Counted from the stretch's first letter, positions 1 through 8,652 are shown. The stretch: DNA of 42,414 nucleotides from an uncultured Lachnospiraceae bacterium (GCA_947566705.1 CANOLA010000019.1:1-42414); one strand, 5' to 3'. The notes: generated by a model not told the origin, from the sequence alone. Numbers and translations are program-made.

Positions 1-49
1 ACACCAGCCTTCCAAGCTGGATACGTGGGTTCGATTCCCATCACCCGCT
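1..49 (+). tRNA. tRNA-Gly(TCC), 3' portion
   Basis: Only the 3' part lies in the window. The anticodon arm CCAGC-CTTCCAA-GCTGG gives anticodon TCC. It is followed by a T arm with a TTCGATT loop and the acceptor 3' strand CACCCGC with discriminator T. The CCA end is not encoded, because a run of T follows directly. The D arm and 5' acceptor strand fall before base 1. Confidence 0.9.
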
Positions 50-132
50 TTTTTCATGCCCTGGTGACGGAATTTTTGTGCCGGTTGCTGCAATGCGTTC
101 TCCAGGGTATCATATATTATATTTTTCCACAC

Positions 133-162
133 AAAAAAAGCACCGCAAGCGATGCTTTTTTT
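133..162. terminator. bidirectional rho-independent terminator
   Basis: A near-perfect inverted repeat: seven A and GCA, one mismatch, CGC, a two-base loop, GCG, one mismatch, then TGC and seven T. The flanking A and T tracts let it work on either strand. It lies between the end of tRNA-Gly on the plus strand and the end of the minus-strand gene stopping at 224. The remainder of 50-223 shows no gene. Confidence 0.8.
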
Positions 163-223
163 CATACACTTTTCTATTTTCAACGCCTGACCTGCACCCT
201 CATGTAAAGTGACTGTCCATGCA

Positions 224-616
224 TTAGAATAAATCAACATTACCTGTGAATTTACTGTCGTTGATTACATAGTACGCCTTGTTCTCTTCCGGCTTGGCAT
301 AGATTGTAAGATCCTTGATGCATCCTGCCCTGTGGCCTTCTGCAACGAACTGTGCCTTTACCTTTTCCTCAAGATCTGTCAGACTGATATCATTACCGTG
401 AAGCTGGAGACGAATCTCTGTCTTTACAGGCTCTTTCTTAGCCTTTACATTATTTTTGCTGCCCGGCTTTCTTCCCGGCTTCTTTCCTGTCTTTACAGCA
501 GCGGTGTCTTTTGTCTCAACAGTTTCTGCTGGGGCTTCTGTCTTTACCGGATTAACTTCTGGTGCCTTTACAGCGTCTGCTGCCGTTGTTTTGTTGAACG
601 CGTTGTTCTTGCTCAT
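224..616 (-). CDS. DUF6465-like small basic protein
   Basis: A protein of 130 aa. The start ATG at 614-616 was chosen over an upstream in-frame start because AGGAGG lies 7 bases before it. The N-terminal half is low-complexity, rich in Ala, Lys, Pro, Thr and Val, with a Lys/Gly/Arg-rich stretch near residues 50-65. The C-terminal 60 residues form a compact domain of the type I associate with DUF6465 in Lachnospiraceae (recalled, not searched). The function is unknown. The basic tail plus small domain would fit nucleic-acid or nucleoid binding, but that is a guess. It starts 22 bases after the stop of the HPr-like gene, so the two are probably co-transcribed. The terminator at 133-162 follows it. 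Confidence 0.7.
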   Translation of the reverse strand: MSKNNAFNKTTAADAVKAPEVNPVKTEAPAETVETKDTAAVKTGKKPGRKPGSKNNVKAKKEPVKTEIRLQLHGNDISLTDLEEKVKAQFVAEGHRAGCIKDLTIYAKPEENKAYYVINDSKFTGNVDLF

Positions 617-638
617 TTTGCTTCCTCCTAAATCAGCT

Positions 639-893
639 CTACTCACAAACTAAAAATTTTTCAATTGCAACAAGTGCTTCCTGCTCATCTGTGCCTTTTG
701 TAACGATATCTACTGACATTCCCTCAGATGGATTGAAAGCCATGATTCCCATAATGCTTTTTGCATTAATCCTGCGGTTATCGCTTTCCAGTGTAATGTC
801 ACTGTCAAACTTACATGCTACCTGAACAAGTTCTGCAATTGGGTTGTCATGTCCTTTGGCCACATTAGATACGATTACATTCTTCTTATTCAT
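639..893 (-). CDS. HPr-like phosphocarrier domain protein
   Basis: A protein of 84 aa, the full length of an HPr domain. ATG at 891-893 follows AAGGAG, so the longer N-terminal extension is not used. The region AKSIMGIM matches the conserved HPr block around regulatory Ser46. At the catalytic site HPr normally reads H-A-R-P; here it reads H-D-N-P, so the phosphorylatable His is kept while the conserved Arg17 is Asn. No enzyme I or PTS permease is nearby. It is therefore probably a divergent HPr paralogue with a regulatory role, or a carrier for an unknown partner. It is the first gene of a two-gene unit with the DUF6465-like gene, under the promoter at 931-959. Confidence 0.82.
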   Translation of the reverse strand: MNKKNVIVSNVAKGHDNPIAELVQVACKFDSDITLESDNRRINAKSIMGIMAFNPSEGMSVDIVTKGTDEQEALVAIEKFLVCE

Positions 894-930
894 ACGCTCT
901 CCTTTTCCACGTCTGTTTAACCCATCCACA

Positions 931-959
931 AATATATAGTACTTTTGTAACTTTTGCAA
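931..959 (-). promoter_or_regulatory. sigma-A-type promoter of HPr-like gene
   Basis: On the minus strand TTGCAA (954-959) and TATATT (931-936) are separated by 17 bases, about 38 bases upstream of the HPr-like start codon. The match to -35/-10 consensus and the spacing are good. Confidence 0.65.
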
Positions 960-1050
960 TATAAGAAGTGAAATTCTGTTAAAAACAGACAAATTTATTT
1001 TTTATTAATTGTCCAATTTGTACATTTCCACAATGGAAATTACAGAAAAA

Positions 1051-3582
1051 TTAACGGTCAAGGTACGTGAAAAAAATATTGCCTGCATTTGTAAACCATT
1101 TGTCTGCATCTTCGTAACTTTTAGAAAATGTTTCCTGTGCTGCAGGGTCAAAATAATATATCCTGCCAGACGTGTATCCTGTTACCAGTACTGCTGTTTT
1201 TTCTGAAGTCATTGCAAAAACAGGACTTCCTTTTCCCACGTAAAAAATGATGTTGCGGACATGGCAGCCGGACACGTCGAGTACAACGGAATCCGTAAGT
1301 ATCTGTCCAAGTATTTTTTCAGGCGTTGCACCGTCTGACGCCAGGTTGCTCACGCACATTCCCTTTCCGCAGTAATCCAGCATTGCACTCACAGCCTGCA
1401 CCACGGTGGAGGAATTTTTATCCTGCTCATGCACCTGCAGTCCCGTAAACGGATTCCGTTCGGACCTGCCTGCCGGCATCCATATATACTGCTGCTCAGA
1501 ATCTATGACAACACCATGGTTTTCATCTGCACAGACAACTGCATCCGCAATGCTTTCGGTTGCAAGCAGGACTTCCCCCTTTTCATAAACATAAAAACTG
1601 TTCTTCATTTTTTTATCTTCAAATGCCAGGCTGCGGGGTTTTTCAAGCAGGACTGTCTTTGATGCAAGCATCTTGATTTTTGATGCGTCCGCCGCATTTT
1701 TCATGGAAAGCTGGTACTGGGTTTCTTTTTGTTTTGTGACGGTTGATTCCACAAAAATCCTTTCGTTCGTATCCGCCTCCCGGTTCATAATTGAATCCTC
1801 TCCCGCCCCCGTATAGCCGCCTCCTGATTTTTTCACCAGCTGAACCGTTATGGTATAATTTGAAATGGAAATGGAGTCTATTTTTCCTTTTTTCGGCTCG
1901 AATGTTTTTAATATGTCATGGCTTTCTTCTGACGTCCCCATAATTTTCAGATAGTCCATCGGAAATACGGTTTTTCCCGCCGCACCGGTACGGACTTTTT
2001 TGCGGTCTGCCGCCCCAAAAATAAAATCATCATTTATAAATCCAAGCGGACGCACATATTTAGCACTTCCTTCATTTATATCATACACAGATCCGTCTTT
2101 TAAATTCATCAGATGAACAACTTCACTCTGGTATTCCCTGTCTGTTTCCACCCATGCAAAGTACTGGTTTGAATCCGATATTTTATAACAGTTTTCTTTC
2201 AGGTTTTCCACAATCACCTCAGGCGTCAGTGTATTTAAGTCAATCCTGTACAAATCGCTGTTCATCAGAAGATAAAGCATTCCCTGCTCGCTGACATACA
2301 AAAGCTGTCCCATTTCTGATTTTAGTATTTCAAAGGACTGTGCGGACGGAATAAATACTTCCTCCTCAATCGTATGCATCAGGCCGTCATAATGGTACAC
2401 AATTGTCCCGACGGTTCCTTCATGCTCTCCCCGGTTCATATAACCGTAAACAATAAAATCAATACTCCCTGCCTCGTCCACGCTGGCAATCTTGATTTCA
2501 TGCTGGTCCCAGTTGTCCCGGACATCCAGCCCTTCCTCCCCGTGGAAGCTGAACACCTTTACGATTTTACTGTTTATGCGGTCAAAGCACCAGAGCTCCC
2601 CTTCCTGCACAAACGCAACCACATCGCCTGCCTCACTGGCAGCATATTCTATTTTCGGACTGCGTATGCCAAGCTGGATTCTGTTTTCATCATGGATAAA
2701 GGTATTTTCCCCCTTAAACATCTGGTTTAATGTACGTTCAAAATTCAGTACATACATACGTGCTTCCGTCATTCGCAGCCGGTAATATTCTTCCACGTTA
2801 TAGTATTCGGTTTCGCCTTTTTTTGTTTCGGTCGTCACCACGTACCGGAATACAATTACATTGTAGGAATCTGTAATTTCCTTATAGGATGCCTGCACGT
2901 CCCCCAGCCGTACCGGCGCAAGGTCCGCCCATGTAATCTGTTTTAAGGTGCAGGTTAAATCCACATAATTTAATGTACTGGTATCGCCGGTTGCCGGGTC
3001 CATATAGCGCGGAATAAACTTGTCCGCGTCATCCCTGAATGTATAATCGTGAAACTGGAGCGCAAATTCCATGCTCTCTTTCGCATAACGGCTCTCTGTC
3101 TGCATCAGTCTCGTATAATAATTAATTTCCCGCTTTCCGGAAGTCAGAACCAGTATCATGACATATTCCTGCTCTTTTTCCAGTATATTCTGAATGGAAA
3201 GCGTAGCGGAAACTGTGCTGCCGTCTGTGCTGTAATCCGTCACATCGCTTCTTGCCACAAGCCGTTCCCCGTTTAAGCTGCGGATTTCATAGCGTATTTT
3301 ATCCACTGCAGCGCCGTAGGTGTCCACTGTCATGGGCAGCTTACGCTTTTTGTCCACAGGAACAACGGAATCACGCATAGCAGTAATATCCATCTGTGCC
3401 AGATATCCGTGCAGCTGGGCAACTGACGTGCCGTCCTGGTAAAACTGAACGACCGGAAGCGTTGCTTCCGGCATTCCTGCCGTAAGGTCCTTATTATCCT
3501 GATTTGTTGTAATACTGAAAAAAATCAGTGCTGCCAGAAAAAGCACTGACAGCACCAGTGGTTTCATTACTTTTTTATTCAT
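1051..3582 (-). CDS. membrane-anchored beta-propeller-like protein with degenerate C39-like domain
   Basis: A protein of 843 aa. Residues 7-24 form a single N-terminal membrane anchor and the remainder is probably extracytoplasmic. The middle, about residues 300-700, is beta-rich with recurring short segments ending in aromatic and charged residues, resembling a propeller; this is a visual judgement, not a profile hit. The last ~125 residues resemble a papain-like C39 domain: a helix ending QAVSAMLDYC, then GKGSPVFAM, VLVTGY and YYFDP blocks. The usual catalytic Cys position reads Ser/Thr and the His before the VxGY block is Thr, so the domain is probably inactive and may bind peptide. It lies 44 bases downstream of the 160-aa gene and is likely in one operon with it. 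No function is known to me. Confidence 0.75.
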   Translation of the reverse strand: MNKKVMKPLVLSVLFLAALIFFSITTNQDNKDLTAGMPEATLPVVQFYQDGTSVAQLHGYLAQMDITAMRDSVVPVDKKRKLPMTVDTYGAAVDKIRYEIRSLNGERLVARSDVTDYSTDGSTVSATLSIQNILEKEQEYVMILVLTSGKREINYYTRLMQTESRYAKESMEFALQFHDYTFRDDADKFIPRYMDPATGDTSTLNYVDLTCTLKQITWADLAPVRLGDVQASYKEITDSYNVIVFRYVVTTETKKGETEYYNVEEYYRLRMTEARMYVLNFERTLNQMFKGENTFIHDENRIQLGIRSPKIEYAASEAGDVVAFVQEGELWCFDRINSKIVKVFSFHGEEGLDVRDNWDQHEIKIASVDEAGSIDFIVYGYMNRGEHEGTVGTIVYHYDGLMHTIEEEVFIPSAQSFEILKSEMGQLLYVSEQGMLYLLMNSDLYRIDLNTLTPEVIVENLKENCYKISDSNQYFAWVETDREYQSEVVHLMNLKDGSVYDINEGSAKYVRPLGFINDDFIFGAADRKKVRTGAAGKTVFPMDYLKIMGTSEESHDILKTFEPKKGKIDSISISNYTITVQLVKKSGGGYTGAGEDSIMNREADTNERIFVESTVTKQKETQYQLSMKNAADASKIKMLASKTVLLEKPRSLAFEDKKMKNSFYVYEKGEVLLATESIADAVVCADENHGVVIDSEQQYIWMPAGRSERNPFTGLQVHEQDKNSSTVVQAVSAMLDYCGKGMCVSNLASDGATPEKILGQILTDSVVLDVSGCHVRNIIFYVGKGSPVFAMTSEKTAVLVTGYTSGRIYYFDPAAQETFSKSYEDADKWFTNAGNIFFTYLDR

Positions 3583-3626
3583 GTGTCTCCCTTATCGTTG
3601 GTTTTTTGTTCTTCCGCCTGTTTTTT

Positions 3627-4109
3627 TCAGAACCAGCGCCTGCATCTGCGGTGCCTGCAGCGCCTTTTGTATAATTCTGTACCAAAAAGAACTCCAACCA
3701 TACTGCACAGCCAGTCATTTTTACAATCCCTGTTCTGCGCCTTCAGATTTTTTTCATTCGAGAGCGACATCGGAACCATCTCAAAATAAGACGGTTTCGC
3801 ATCTGTCTTAACCATGCTCACTGATTCTCCCATTATTTCCGGGTTATCCATTATTTTCTGATAAAGTTTTTCTACTTCCATCTGTATCATCAGACGGTCC
3901 GGCTCCTCGTCATAAATACGGCTTCCCTCGTATTCAAGCTCATCCAGACGGTCCTCCACGAGTTTCATGACCGCCTTTGTTTCTTTCGGGTAATAGGACT
4001 TGATTCTGTCCATGTCCTTTTCATATTCCATCTCTGTCAGATACATATTCTGAACCGGATAGGTCATATAAAAAGGCATTTTCGGGTATAAATTTTCCCT
4101 GTAATCCAC
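3627..4109 (-). CDS. uncharacterised Lachnospiraceae protein
   Basis: A protein of 160 aa with a GTG start at 4107-4109, supported by AGGAG 7 bases upstream. The N-terminus is rich in Tyr, Pro and Met (PKMPFYMTYPVQNMYLTEME). It is followed by a helical acidic segment, about residues 35-95, and ends in an unusually Arg/Cys-rich tail (RRCRHRRCRRWF). There is no signal peptide or clear membrane segment, although residues around 130-145 are mildly hydrophobic. I recognise the N-terminal pattern as common in Lachnospiraceae but know no function. It is the upstream partner of the large membrane-anchored protein at 1051-3582, which suggests a joint role at the cell envelope. Confidence 0.7.
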   Translation of the reverse strand: MDYRENLYPKMPFYMTYPVQNMYLTEMEYEKDMDRIKSYYPKETKAVMKLVEDRLDELEYEGSRIYDEEPDRLMIQMEVEKLYQKIMDNPEIMGESVSMVKTDAKPSYFEMVPMSLSNEKNLKAQNRDCKNDWLCSMVGVLFGTELYKRRCRHRRCRRWF

Positions 4110-4180
4110 GCACCTGCTCCTGGTATTTCGTCTTTATAAACTATGCCGGAACATGCCTATTTGTTCCTGCCGGCAGAAGT

Positions 4181-4657
4181 CTACTCACTTTTACCGGAAT
4201 ACGGGTCCTTATCAGTAACAAAATCGCTGTTGACATACCCTTCCATCCCGTTATAGGTCACTTTAAGCCATTCACCGCTTCCTGCCTGTCCGGTAATTTC
4301 AATCCTGGTTCCTTTCATCAGAACCGTAAGGGTTTTACAGGTTTCATTCGGCTCTGAACGCAGATTTACCCCCGTACTTGTCCATGCAGTACGCTCATAA
4401 AGCTTCTCCGCCGGCGGCTCAGTCTGGGATTCCTCCTGATTCCCCGGTGTCTGTGTAACCGGAGGCAGATCCGGATTCGGCTGTTCCGGCGGCAGATTTG
4501 CCATCTGGGACTGCGTTACTTTTTTTGCCTGCTCTTTCTCTACATTTCTCATGCGCACGAGTACAACCACCACGGATACGATACAGATAAGTACCAGACA
4601 AATGGCGGAAAAGATAATTCTTGCTATAATAACATCTTTTCTGTGGCTTTTCTTCAT
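4181..4657 (-). CDS. membrane-anchored SH3-domain protein
   Basis: A protein of 158 aa. ATG at 4655-4657 was chosen because GGAGGAGAGGGT precedes it. A short basic N-terminus leads into one membrane segment (about residues 10-34). A Pro/Glu/Gln-rich linker (about 50-90) follows, then a C-terminal bacterial SH3 domain of the SH3_3 type (about 95-150) with the hallmarks GVNLRSEP, a central GxxWLKV-like strand and GYVNSDFV. Such domains commonly bind peptidoglycan cross-bridge peptides, so a cell-wall sensing or anchoring role is likely. It has its own promoter at 4736-4764, just after the deacetylase gene. Confidence 0.82.
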   Translation of the reverse strand: MKKSHRKDVIIARIIFSAICLVLICIVSVVVVLVRMRNVEKEQAKKVTQSQMANLPPEQPNPDLPPVTQTPGNQEESQTEPPAEKLYERTAWTSTGVNLRSEPNETCKTLTVLMKGTRIEITGQAGSGEWLKVTYNGMEGYVNSDFVTDKDPYSGKSE

Positions 4658-4735
4658 ACCCTCTCCTCCTCTTATGTCGTGTAATATCCCCTTGTGTGAC
4701 CGTCCCATATATCATATGACACATTCACCTTTTTT

Positions 4736-4764
4736 ATTTTAACACTTCTCACCCGTTATGCCAA
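4736..4764 (-). promoter_or_regulatory. promoter of SH3 protein gene
   Basis: Minus strand TTGGCA (4759-4764), 17-base spacer, TAAAAT (4736-4741). It lies between the deacetylase stop (4776) and the SH3 gene start (4657), leaving a leader of roughly 70 bases. Confidence 0.65.
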
Positions 4765-4775
4765 CAGAAAGAGTT

Positions 4776-5462
4776 TTAATTCAGCAATAATTCATCAACT
4801 GTCACAAATTCATATCCCTGCTTTTCCAGTACATCAATAACCGTAAATGCCGCCTGCACCGAAGATGCAGAAGCATCATGCAGTAAAATAATGCTCCCTT
4901 CCTTTGTATCTTTTAATATACGCTGTACCACAGTGTCAGCGTCCGTGACCGCCCAGTCCAGCGGGTCCACATCCCAGAGAACTTCAATTAACGGCACTTT
5001 TTTATCCAGCTCTTTTTTCCAGCACCCGTACGGCGGCCGGATAAATCCGGCATATTCCCCCGTCACGGAATGAATGACCTCCTGCGTCATTTCAATCTGT
5101 TCCATTGCTTTTTCGTCGCCTATCTGCCCGAAATTCACATGCTTATAGGAGTGTATGCCAATCATATGGCCGTCTTCATGAATTGCCGAAAGTATCTCAG
5201 GAAACTCTTTCACCTCCTCACCAAGCACAAAAAACGTGGCCTTTACGCCACGTTTCTTTAGTCCCTCCAGTAACTCCATTGTAAAATACGGATTCGGTCC
5301 GTCATCAAAGGTCAGTGCTATCTTCTTTTTTTCTTCCACTGCCTCTGCCTCTGTTCTCTGCACCCGGTGCAGCATCTGTCCTCCCACGGCTAATACCATG
5401 CCTACAACATATGCCGCAAGAAGTATTCCTATATATCTTTTCCCCGAACCCGTTTTTTTCAT
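4776..5462 (-). CDS. polysaccharide deacetylase (CE4, NodB domain)
   Basis: A protein of 228 aa with an N-terminal membrane/signal segment (residues 10-30), so it acts outside the membrane. All NodB motifs are present: TFDDGP with D53/D54, the metal-binding HSYKH (H104, H108), RPPYG, the DPLDW block, and LLHD near the C-terminus. Such enzymes use a Zn-like metal to remove N- or O-acetyl groups, most often from peptidoglycan amino sugars in Firmicutes. The ribosome site is weak (GGTG). It follows the CE2 gene by 63 bases. It could be read through from the mannan operon, but its secreted CE4 type points to cell-wall rather than mannan deacetylation. Confidence 0.88.
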   Translation of the reverse strand: MKKTGSGKRYIGILLAAYVVGMVLAVGGQMLHRVQRTEAEAVEEKKKIALTFDDGPNPYFTMELLEGLKKRGVKATFFVLGEEVKEFPEILSAIHEDGHMIGIHSYKHVNFGQIGDEKAMEQIEMTQEVIHSVTGEYAGFIRPPYGCWKKELDKKVPLIEVLWDVDPLDWAVTDADTVVQRILKDTKEGSIILLHDASASSVQAAFTVIDVLEKQGYEFVTVDELLLN

Positions 5463-5525
5463 ACAACGTCACACCAGATTTCATCTTTTTTGGAATCCAT
5501 ACATTTTATGCGTGTTAAGTGAAAA

Positions 5526-6554
5526 TTACCACTCAATGTCAAGTCCGTTTATATAACTCTCCAGTTCCTCCGCCATTTCCTGCGCCTCAGGAATCCGAAG
5601 ATGTCCCGGCGTCGCATTTCCATTACGCCGAAATACATAGTGGGATATTTTTTTGTCCCCGGTTCTTTGGCAGACTTCCTCAATGGCATCATCCCACGCC
5701 CTGTCATGCTCCAGAAGTGTTGTGATACAGATTATATGCGCCTGCGGGTATACCCCCCGGATTCTGCCCAGAAAATCCCCGTAATGCTTTTTCCACTTTG
5801 CTGCTTTCTCCCCTCCCTGATCTTCTTTCATATAATCATACGGATGGCTGTCGTTTTGTCCGATTGCAACAATCACAAGCTGCGGACAATAACGCGAAAA
5901 ATCCCATTCTGTAATTTCGCCAAACTCCGGGTTATAATGCACCTTGTCCCAGGCGCTTTCCATGCCGACATAATCCGGTTCACAGAACCATCCTGTACCA
6001 TCCAGAAGTGCAATCCCGCCCTGGGCAGTATCATGAAGCTCTGCTTTCAGCCTTCTTGCGGTCTGCCAGCTGTAGGAATACCAGCTGTTGGAATACTGCC
6101 CTTCGTGCTCCGGGTCCTCTTTTCCAATGTAATCCAGGGCTTCAACGACTTCCCCTGCGGAAACCGAATCCCCGTACACCTCAATGCGCCGTCCTGGTCT
6201 CTGCGGCATCTGCAGAAGCTCTCCATCCAGTTCCAGCTCTTCCAGTACAAACTCATGGCAGCTGTCCATGCGTTTAAACACCATGACCGTATGCTCCGCC
6301 AGCGGCCCGTTTACAAGTTCAAGCACGGTTTCCCCGGATTCATTCAGCTGCATGCACTGCTGCACGCCATCCACAATAACCCCGATATAGCTGTTCCAGT
6401 ACTGGCGGCGGTTCGTAACCGTAAGCACTGCTCTTGTCCCCAAAAACCGAAATTCCAGCGAAGTGGCAGCAAAAATAAATTCCGGTTTTTTGGGATTTCT
6501 GTCATCAATTCTTCCCGTGTAACGGAGATCCCTGTTGTCAAGCTCTATTTTCAT
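5526..6554 (-). CDS. CE2-type acetyl-mannan esterase (SGNH hydrolase)
   Basis: A protein of 342 aa. ATG at 6552-6554 was chosen for the AGGGAG ribosome site; a longer in-frame start lacks support. The first ~115 residues form a beta-sandwich domain, followed by an SGNH catalytic domain. The nucleophile is in YGDSVSAGE (S130), then AQGG, then IGQNDSHP (about 231-238), and a C-terminal His (H318 in PGHLR) can complete the dyad. This two-domain layout is that of carbohydrate esterase family 2, and the R. intestinalis homologue is described as removing acetyl groups from mannooligosaccharides. No signal peptide is visible, so it acts on imported oligosaccharides. It is the last gene of the ManA-CE17 group and starts 23 bases after the manA stop. 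Confidence 0.85.
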   Translation of the reverse strand: MKIELDNRDLRYTGRIDDRNPKKPEFIFAATSLEFRFLGTRAVLTVTNRRQYWNSYIGVIVDGVQQCMQLNESGETVLELVNGPLAEHTVMVFKRMDSCHEFVLEELELDGELLQMPQRPGRRIEVYGDSVSAGEVVEALDYIGKEDPEHEGQYSNSWYSYSWQTARRLKAELHDTAQGGIALLDGTGWFCEPDYVGMESAWDKVHYNPEFGEITEWDFSRYCPQLVIVAIGQNDSHPYDYMKEDQGGEKAAKWKKHYGDFLGRIRGVYPQAHIICITTLLEHDRAWDDAIEEVCQRTGDKKISHYVFRRNGNATPGHLRIPEAQEMAEELESYINGLDIEW

Positions 6555-6577
6555 ATGCCGCTCCCTTCTTCCAGACA

Positions 6578-7516
6578 TCAGACGGTTGATGCAATAATTT
6601 CCATGTCACCGGTAAATACGGCGGTTCCATAGCCAAACGGCAGGATAAAATGTGTCCCCTTCTTTACCGGCTGTCCGTCAACGGATCCGCTTCCTTCCAC
6701 CACGCTCATAATGAAAAACGGATAGTCCTGTGTAATGGACGCTTCTCCTTTTACATTCAGTTTAAACACCTGGTAATACTGGCACTGGATAAGCTTTACG
6801 AGTTCATTTGCCGCACTGTCATTGACATGAATGACACTGTCAGCCACCGGTTTTGCAGGAACGGTTATGACGTCCATGCTCTGTTTGATATGAAGCTGGC
6901 GCGGTTTCCCGTCGCTTAAACGGTCATAATCGTATACCCGGTATGTGATATCGCTGTTCTGCTGGGTTTCAAGAATGGTTATCCCGCCTTTGATCGCATG
7001 GACGGTTCCAGGATCAATCTGTATGAAATCACCTTTTTTTACCGGAATTTCCCTGATCAGGTCTGACCAGCGTTTGTTTTCAATCATGTCTTCCAGCTCT
7101 TTTTTATCTCTGGCATTATGCCCGATGACAAGGGAGGAATCGTTCTGGCAGTCCAGGATGTACCAGCATTCCATTTTTCCGAAGGAACCGTTCTCATGCT
7201 CCGCGGCATAGGTATCGTCAGGATGTACCTGAATGCTTAAGTCGTCCTTTGCATCAATGATTTTTATTAAAAGAGGAAAACGCTCCCCTGCTGCATCCCC
7301 GAATAATTCGTGACTGTCCTTCCATAATTCGGCAAGGGTTTTTCCAGCATTGCTGCCGTTTTGGATTTTGCAGTTACCATTGTCATGGGCTGCAACTCCC
7401 CAGCATTCGCCGATATCATCGCCTTCAATATTGTAGTTGTATTCCTCACGGAGTTTGGTTCCTCCCCAGATATTGTGGGTGAAGACCGGCTCCAAAAATA
7501 ATATTTCCTTACTCAT
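6578..7516 (-). CDS. manA: mannose-6-phosphate isomerase, class I
   Basis: A protein of 312 aa, the length of the short Firmicutes form. It interconverts mannose-6-phosphate and fructose-6-phosphate, the last step feeding mannan sugars into glycolysis. The zinc ligands are visible: H98 in QVHPDD, E116 in KMECWY and H172 in GTVHAI; LEPVFTHNIWGG at the N-terminus is typical. AAGGAG precedes the ATG. It sits between the two acetyl esterase genes. The product it needs is made by the phosphorylases (mannose-1-phosphate) and the mutase at 20959-22689. Confidence 0.95.
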   Translation of the reverse strand: MSKEILFLEPVFTHNIWGGTKLREEYNYNIEGDDIGECWGVAAHDNGNCKIQNGSNAGKTLAELWKDSHELFGDAAGERFPLLIKIIDAKDDLSIQVHPDDTYAAEHENGSFGKMECWYILDCQNDSSLVIGHNARDKKELEDMIENKRWSDLIREIPVKKGDFIQIDPGTVHAIKGGITILETQQNSDITYRVYDYDRLSDGKPRQLHIKQSMDVITVPAKPVADSVIHVNDSAANELVKLIQCQYYQVFKLNVKGEASITQDYPFFIMSVVEGSGSVDGQPVKKGTHFILPFGYGTAVFTGDMEIIASTV

Positions 7517-7545
7517 TTTTTCTCCTTTCTCTAATCGAACAGCAG

Positions 7546-8652
7546 TTAAACATCAGCACAGATAATGGATACCAGATAAAACGGATTTGCTCCGGATTCG
7601 GTAATCTCCAGGGTGACGGTGTGCTCTTTTAATTCGGTATGTTCCGTTACGGTATAAAGCGCAAGCTCATCCCCCCAGCCATTCGGGAAATTACCATCTA
7701 TGGTATGAATATCCTGCGTGTTACCATCCACAGTAATTTTTACATAAGGGGAATTACATGCCGGGGTGCGCTTATACTGTACGGCAATTCCGCTTCCTTT
7801 TACAGTAAAGGTAATCCGGCTGCCCTTTTCACCTGCATACCAGCCGCGTTTAAATACATCCGTGATACCCTCCTGCGGTGTTTCATCCTTTATAAAGCCT
7901 TCCAGAAGCGGACTGCTGTTTTCATTCCGGTAACGGACGGAAAATTCATAGCTGTTTTCGGTATACGGCTCCGGCATCGGCACGGCTTCTTCCGAATCCC
8001 CTGTATGGTCCAGAACTTTTTTCAGGAAATGGCAGATCATGTCCGCAACAAGTTCATGCCCTTTATCGTTTGGATGCAGATCATCCTCGGTAATGTCGCG
8101 GTTTTTTATTCTTCCTGCGAGAAGCTCAGGATATATGCTGCTCTGCATGCTCACACACGGCAGGCTGTAGTGCCTTCCGATTTTTGCATGCTGCAGCTGC
8201 GCGTTTGCACCTGTATCATAATACACATTGTGAACCAGCAGAACAGCGGGCTGTTTTTTATCCGCATATACCCGGCGCACCACACCCTCGTATGTTTCCA
8301 GGAAGTGTTCGTTACTTTCATCATTCACGGAAAATTCCACTATGACAAAATCCGGCTCATGGGACAGAAGGTCATCTTCTATCCGTGCCACGCCAAAATG
8401 CGAGGTTGTCCCGCCGATTCCGGCATTAATGTATTTAAACTCTGCATCCGGGAATGTTTTCTGCCACCATGAAAAAACACGGGCGGCATAACACAAATCC
8501 GGACTGCTTGCCAGGCAGCCCTGGGTAATGGAGCCGCCAAGAAAGCCAAGGGTCAGCTTCTCCCCCGCCTGCGCCCGTTTCATTAAGGCTTTTAAACGGT
8601 ACTGGTTCCCTTCGTTTGTAATTGCATTGTCTTTATTAATTTCATATCCCAT
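7546..8652 (-). CDS. CE17-type acetyl-mannan esterase with CBM35-like C-terminus
   Basis: A protein of 368 aa; ATG at 8650-8652 has AGGAG at good distance. The N-terminal SGNH hydrolase domain shows GGSITQG with nucleophile S41, then NAGIGGTTS, FSVNDES and DLHPNDKGH (Asp/His of the triad, about residue 190). The last ~140 residues form a beta-rich module resembling CBM35. This is the arrangement I recall for R. intestinalis CE17, which with CE2 clears acetyl groups from all positions of mannooligosaccharides. No signal peptide is visible. Its own promoter (8703-8732) with an embedded inverted repeat suggests that the CE17-manA-CE2 group can be expressed separately from the upstream genes. Confidence 0.88.
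   Translation of the reverse strand: MGYEINKDNAITNEGNQYRLKALMKRAQAGEKLTLGFLGGSITQGCLASSPDLCYAARVFSWWQKTFPDAEFKYINAGIGGTTSHFGVARIEDDLLSHEPDFVIVEFSVNDESNEHFLETYEGVVRRVYADKKQPAVLLVHNVYYDTGANAQLQHAKIGRHYSLPCVSMQSSIYPELLAGRIKNRDITEDDLHPNDKGHELVADMICHFLKKVLDHTGDSEEAVPMPEPYTENSYEFSVRYRNENSSPLLEGFIKDETPQEGITDVFKRGWYAGEKGSRITFTVKGSGIAVQYKRTPACNSPYVKITVDGNTQDIHTIDGNFPNGWGDELALYTVTEHTELKEHTVTLEITESGANPFYLVSIICADV

Noticed and set aside
1024-1040. Hairpin ATTTCCA-CAA-TGGAAAT after the 843-residue gene
   Set aside because: Three-base loop, AT-rich 7-bp stem and no T tract on the minus strand, so it is not supported as a terminator.
4145-4172. Hairpin GGAACA/TGTTCC after the SH3 gene
   Set aside because: Short stem with a bulge and no T run downstream; not convincing as a terminator.
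5601-6632. Open frame of 343 codons on the plus strand
   Set aside because: It is antisense to the CE2 gene, has no ribosome site and no recognisable domain; the minus-strand product has clear SGNH motifs.
7639-8472. Open frame of 277 codons on the plus strand
   Set aside because: Shadow of the CE17 gene; composition is atypical and no start signal is present.
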